Positions 61,217 to 64,000 of a DNA stretch of 64,000 nucleotides are shown here, one piece after another. Every line of letters begins with the position of its first letter. Position 1 is the first letter of the stretch. The notes beneath the pieces were generated by a model, which saw only the letters and a program-made list of their open reading frames with translations, had not been told where the DNA came from and did not search any database. The position numbers and the translations under genes were made by a program. The stretch lies in contig VSDK01001664.1 of the NCBI GenBank assembly GCA_009767595.1, positions 39,556 through 103,555 of the forward strand. The letters are read 5' to 3'. This stretch comes from Symbiodinium kawagutii. Its lineage: Eukaryota; Sar; Dinophyceae; Suessiales; Symbiodiniaceae.

Positions 61217-61477
61217 ATGCAGTGGAAACATGATGATCAGAGGGTGGTTTTTCCTCTTGAAAGCTGTGAAACCCTGTTTGCAGGGTGTGTCCAGACCTGG
61301 TGTACCATTAAGGTTGGCAAATCTGAATATGGTCGGTCTTTTTGTAGCTTCTCATCCCTTATCATCAACCACTATACTTATAAACATTCATATTATTTTA
61401 GTAGGCCCAAATACCCTAATGAAAACTACCTATTGCAGCTTATTCTCCCTCCAATCTTAGACACACACACCATTTAA
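61217..61477 (+). CDS. Open frame of 86 codons, weak
   Basis: The first half (QWKHDDQRVVFPLESCETLF, AGCVQTWCTIKVGKSEYG) is protein-like; the rest is AT-rich. No clear splice sites. Likely only partly coding, if at all. Confidence 0.28.
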   Translation: MQWKHDDQRVVFPLESCETLFAGCVQTWCTIKVGKSEYGRSFCSFSSLIINHYTYKHSYYFSRPKYPNENYLLQLILPPILDTHTI

Positions 61478-61575
61478 CCTATGATTTAACCATAATTTAT
61501 CCATTGTTTCACCACCATTCGACCTACCATTTGACCTATCATTCAACCTACCACCTCTCATTTCACCTACCACAG

Positions 61576-61747
61576 GTTATGGCTCAAACATGGGTTCAAT
61601 GATGGTTTTACCCCAAGAAACCATGACTTCACCATCTTCGGATGGCCACCGGGGGGTTCCCTTAGCGGGGCAGTGCAAATGGTAACGGCCCAGGCGCAGC
61701 GAAGAGTCGCTCGAGCGAGGAGGCGAGTGCAGGGACAGCTGGGTTGA
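61576..61747 (+). CDS. Candidate last exon, Arg-rich C-terminus
   Basis: After TCACCTACCACAG the phase-2 frame is open for 56 codons: LWLKHGFNDGFTPRNHDF, TIFGWPPGGSLSGAVQMVTA and QAQRRVARARRRVQGQLG, then TGA. The basic RRVARARRR run could bind nucleic acid or target the nucleus. ATG|GTAACG inside is a possible donor. Family unknown. Confidence 0.58.
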
Positions 61748-61754
61748 TGTCCCA

Positions 61755-62110
61755 AGTAGGGTATAGATGGTATACCACAGATGGTTTGGTTGGGTATGTT
61801 GTATATAGTATGTAGCAGGGATGGTACAGATGGTATATGATTGATTTGGGTATTATACTCAATATAGATGTATAGAAGTTTGATGTATACTACTAATACT
61901 ATTAATTTGGGTATACATTATAGTAGGGTATTCATGTATAAACGTATATTCATTGCTTTATGGTATGTTGACTGCATACTAGTTGATTGGAATACGGTTG
62001 CGGTAATTATATATTATATAGATAATATGTATGTCTATATGCAATATATATATATACATATTATGTGAATGGTGTAGAAAGACAAAAACATAGATATACA
62101 CGTCTACGGT
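61755..62110. repeat. AT-rich tract with GGTATAGATGGTATACC-like units
   Basis: GGTATAGATGGTATACCAC and GGTACAGATGGTATATG units pass into TATATATACAT sequence. No gene. Confidence 0.7.
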
Positions 62111-62160
62111 ATATACTGTTGGTAGAAACAAAAGTCTTTTATGAATACTTAGAGAATGAC

Positions 62161-62281
62161 ATGGCAATGGTTCAAAACCTTGGACCCCTTGTTCCCCTAT
62201 CATTAACCATTGTTTTCCGTATAAATAGTTGGTGATCATCCCCATGAAATTGGTTGGTTAACTGCTTGACCCACCACCACA
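62161..62281. mobile_element. Family B element
   Basis: Left tip ATGGCAATGGTTCAAAACCTT, right tip CTTGACCCACCACCACAT. Interior CCCCTATCATTAACCATTG as in other copies. Tips are worn. Confidence 0.68.
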
Positions 62282-62392
62282 TGTGAATATGTAAATATGT
62301 TGATGGTTGGTATGTTCACCAACCATCCCCATCCCACATGTGCAATGCGTAGTGAATGGAGGTGAATATGTAAAACTGATGGTCAGCTTCAG

Positions 62393-62473
62393 CTGGCTCG
62401 CGGGCCTGGGGATTCCCCCGTGCTAAAACTCAGCGTGGGCAAGCTGCACACGACAACAGTTGGTGGTTGCTGA
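62393..62473 (+). CDS. Candidate exon (LARGPGDSPVLKLSV)
   Basis: After GATGGTCAGCTTCAG the frame reads LARGPGDSPVLKLSVGKLHT and TTVGGC, then TGA. Third positions are G/C-rich. It enters in phase 0. It lies about 275 nt before the better-supported exon at 62749. Confidence 0.5.
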   Translation: MARGPGDSPVLKLSVGKLHTTTVGGC

Positions 62474-62748
62474 AAAGGTGGAGGGCACGGCTGTGCGATG
62501 TCCATTGATGAATGGAGTGAATCAAAATTTCATCATCACGAATCACAATTTGGGTAATGATGATGCTTAGTTGAACTTCGTGCTCAACTGTGATTTTCGT
62601 TTGCAAACTCATGTGTTTCTGTTTATTTTCTCAACTGCTTCGTGCCAAGCAAAATGTTGGGTTGTTCGAGCGAATTCTCACAACCTGACTATGTGTTGAC
62701 TCGCCCATGTTGAGCAACCTGTGGTAAACCCATCTTTGTCAAACTCAG

Positions 62749-62949
62749 CCAACTTCACATGAGTTCATCAAAGCCTACGTGCACCTTGACCAACCCACAG
62801 TCAATCTCCAGGTGACACCCATCTTCACCTTCGATGGCTTAGAATTTGATGGCGATCGCATTGTGAACCTCCGGGACTGGTCCCGCCGGTCGGGAGAGGG
62901 CTGGAGGTCAGGGATCGGTCAACCCCTTAACGTTGTCAGCACACTCCAC
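62749..62949 (+). CDS. Well-supported exon, 67 codons
   Basis: After CTTTGTCAAACTCAG the frame reads PTSHEFIKAYVHLDQPTVNL, QVTPIFTFDGLEFDGDRIV, NLRDWSRRSGEGWRSGIG and QPLNVVSTLH, ending CAC|GTGAGT, a consensus donor. It is symmetric in phase 0 and joins in frame to 63533. The intron carries two family-A elements. The protein looks globular; I do not recognise the family. Confidence 0.72.
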
Positions 62950-62995
62950 GTGAGTGCGAAAGGTGCTGGCGAAATCGGAGGGGATGGTCATATTT

Positions 62996-63104
62996 GGTGG
63001 TTTCTCAAAATAGGAAACCCCAAAACTGGTTGGTTTACTACTATAAATCACTAATATTCACTAATATTGGATGATTTGAGGGTATCTCCATTTTAGAAAC
63101 CACC
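62996..63104. mobile_element. Family A element inside an intron
   Basis: Ends are GGTGGTTTCTCAAAATAGG and CCATTTTAGAAACCACC. ATTT flanks both sides. The 109-bp element carries a small internal duplication (ATCACTAATATTCACTAATA). It starts 47 nt after the donor at 62950. Confidence 0.9.
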
Positions 63105-63305
63105 ATTTGTTGACTCGGTCGAACAACATGGCACAGCATCACAATCCTCGGGATATCGATGATCATTTTACAGCTGCTACGTGCAGTTCACCAGGGCCCA
63201 CGGGTGATAAGTTGTGTTCGTGGTAACGTAACCATGGCAAAAGCAGCCCATTGAACTGGTGGGTTCCATCTCGTTGGTTACTACCAAGTGGCTCCTACTA
63301 CATGA

Positions 63306-63403
63306 AGGTTTCTCAGGCCATAGGCAACCCCGAAACTGGTTGGTTTATTGCTAAAAACGATGAAACTGGGACGACTCGGGGTGCCTCCAGCTACTAAGAA
63401 ACC
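63306..63403. mobile_element. Family A element, worn
   Basis: Left end AGGTTTCTCAGGCCATAGGC, right end CTACTAAGAAACCGT. The interior TGGTTGGTTTATTGCTAAAA matches family A. It is the second copy in the same predicted intron (62950-63532). Confidence 0.7.
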
Positions 63404-63532
63404 GTGACATGTGCCCGTTTCAGTAAGAAGTGTTCAAAGTCACATATAGTTGTTTCCTACTTGGTTACTAGTTGGCTGGTTGGAAGTTCCAGGACCATAT
63501 AGTTGGTTAGTTGGAGTTCTATCCTTCATCAG

Positions 63533-63649
63533 TGGGGTGAACTGAACTTCCATCGCCTGGTTGACCCCGCCTCGACACTTCAAACGTCGCAGCGCTCAGG
63601 AGAAGCCTTACTACCTGGAGGAGCAACTGGGTGGCGTCCGGGCACTCAG
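63533..63649 (+). CDS. Well-supported exon, 39 codons
   Basis: After CTATCCTTCATCAG the frame reads WGELNFHRLVDPASTLQTSQ and RSGEALLPGGATGWRPGTQ, ending TCAG|GTGACA. It is symmetric in phase 0 and continues the frame of 62749-62949. Third positions are largely G or C. Family unknown; further exons probably lie beyond the right edge. Confidence 0.72.
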
Positions 63650-63803
63650 GTGACAGTGGGAAGCCATGGCGCGGCCAGCTGAAGCCAAGCGAAGTAACCA
63701 TGGTTGAGCATGGTTGAGCTATGAACTATGCCTAACCATAGTAGTTGCCAACAGCGCTGTCTGTCGCCTGGTACAAACAGGCGTTTTATGTGTCTCATGG
63801 GGT

Positions 63804-64000
63804 GGGGCATGTTAACATCCGCGTGAAGTTGCTTTGTGAAGTTGATGCTACGTGAAGTCGATGCTACGTGAAGGATGGGGTGGGGTGGGGTGGGGCATGT
63901 TAACATCCGCTTGAAGTTGCTTTGTGAAGTTGATGCTACGTGAAGTCGATGCTACGTGAAGGATGGGGTGGGGTGGGGTGGGGCATGTTAACATCCGCTT
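63804..64000. repeat. 88-bp tandem repeat running off the window
   Basis: GGGGCATGTTAACATCCGC recurs at 63804, 63892 and 63980, a period of 88 bp. Each unit contains two GATGCTACGTGAAG subunits and a run of GGGGT repeats. The copies after the first are almost identical, which suggests recent expansion. The array continues past 64000. Confidence 0.96.

Noticed and set aside
1..64000. tRNA, rRNA or spliced-leader RNA genes
   Set aside because: I saw no cloverleaf-type box A/B pairs, no rRNA core words, and no full copy or relic of the dinoflagellate spliced leader. A covariance-model scan would be decisive.
1..64000. One single gene spanning the whole window
   Set aside because: Many exons share strand, but in-frame stops after good acceptors (46520, 48793, 54152, 61747) and a signal-peptide start at 26584 argue for several genes. 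Transcripts are needed to decide.

Overview
This window reads as nuclear DNA of a dinoflagellate-type eukaryote. There are no long bacterial-style genes, operons, rRNA or tRNA. Protein-like signal comes in short islands of about 35-250 bases, nearly all on the + strand, richer in G+C than their surroundings. They typically follow an AG acceptor and run into a GT (sometimes GC) donor. Between them lies AT-richer DNA full of microsatellites and small inverted-repeat transposons. The best lineage clue is the exon at 6202-6314, whose CRRPCIYFAAGQC segment matches, from memory, a zinc-finger-like motif very common in dinoflagellate proteins. The genus cannot be read from the sequence.

Exons. I list about 60 exon candidates. 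Few can be named. The firmest are small chains whose intron phases agree across long introns: 20725-20856 / 21220-21365 / 21768-21883; 56201-56264 / 56416-56494 / 56566-56659 / 57205-57305; 62749-62949 / 63533-63649; and looser pairs 2815/3594, 12922/13208/14535, 14920/15733, 17782/18475, 37334/38116 and 41659/42154. Several other exons reach an in-frame stop and may be last exons, or may have an unrecognised donor. All look co-oriented, as expected for one or more intron-rich genes or a one-directional cluster. Where G+C is high, two or three frames are often open, so many frame choices are provisional.

Mobile elements. Three families of roughly 90-150 bp non-autonomous inverted-repeat elements dominate. 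Family A (tips like GGTGGTTTCTCAAAATAGGGGTACC) has about 18 recognisable copies; six show a perfect 4-bp target duplication of the form A..T. Family B (tips like ATGGCTATGGGTCAA) has about nine copies. Family C (tips like CTGGTTGGTGGTTTCAAACA) has three copies, all with perfect 4-bp duplications. A family-A copy makes up two thirds of a predicted 151-nt intron (56265-56415), and a family-C copy sits inside a phase-consistent 363-nt intron (20857-21219). This suggests that the elements help build introns in this genome. A single-copy element D lies at 51132-51231.

Tandem repeats. Notable arrays are a 10-bp AACC(A/G)AGTTT satellite (6838-7572), a 1.7-kb GAT array with nested higher-order repeats (43293-45022), a G/T-rich minisatellite (42255-42400) and an 88-bp repeat running off the right edge (63804-64000). 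Assembly gaps lie at 11480-11489 and 52919-52982. Most remaining DNA, for example 48950-51110, is diffuse AACCATTA-like sequence with no coding signal.
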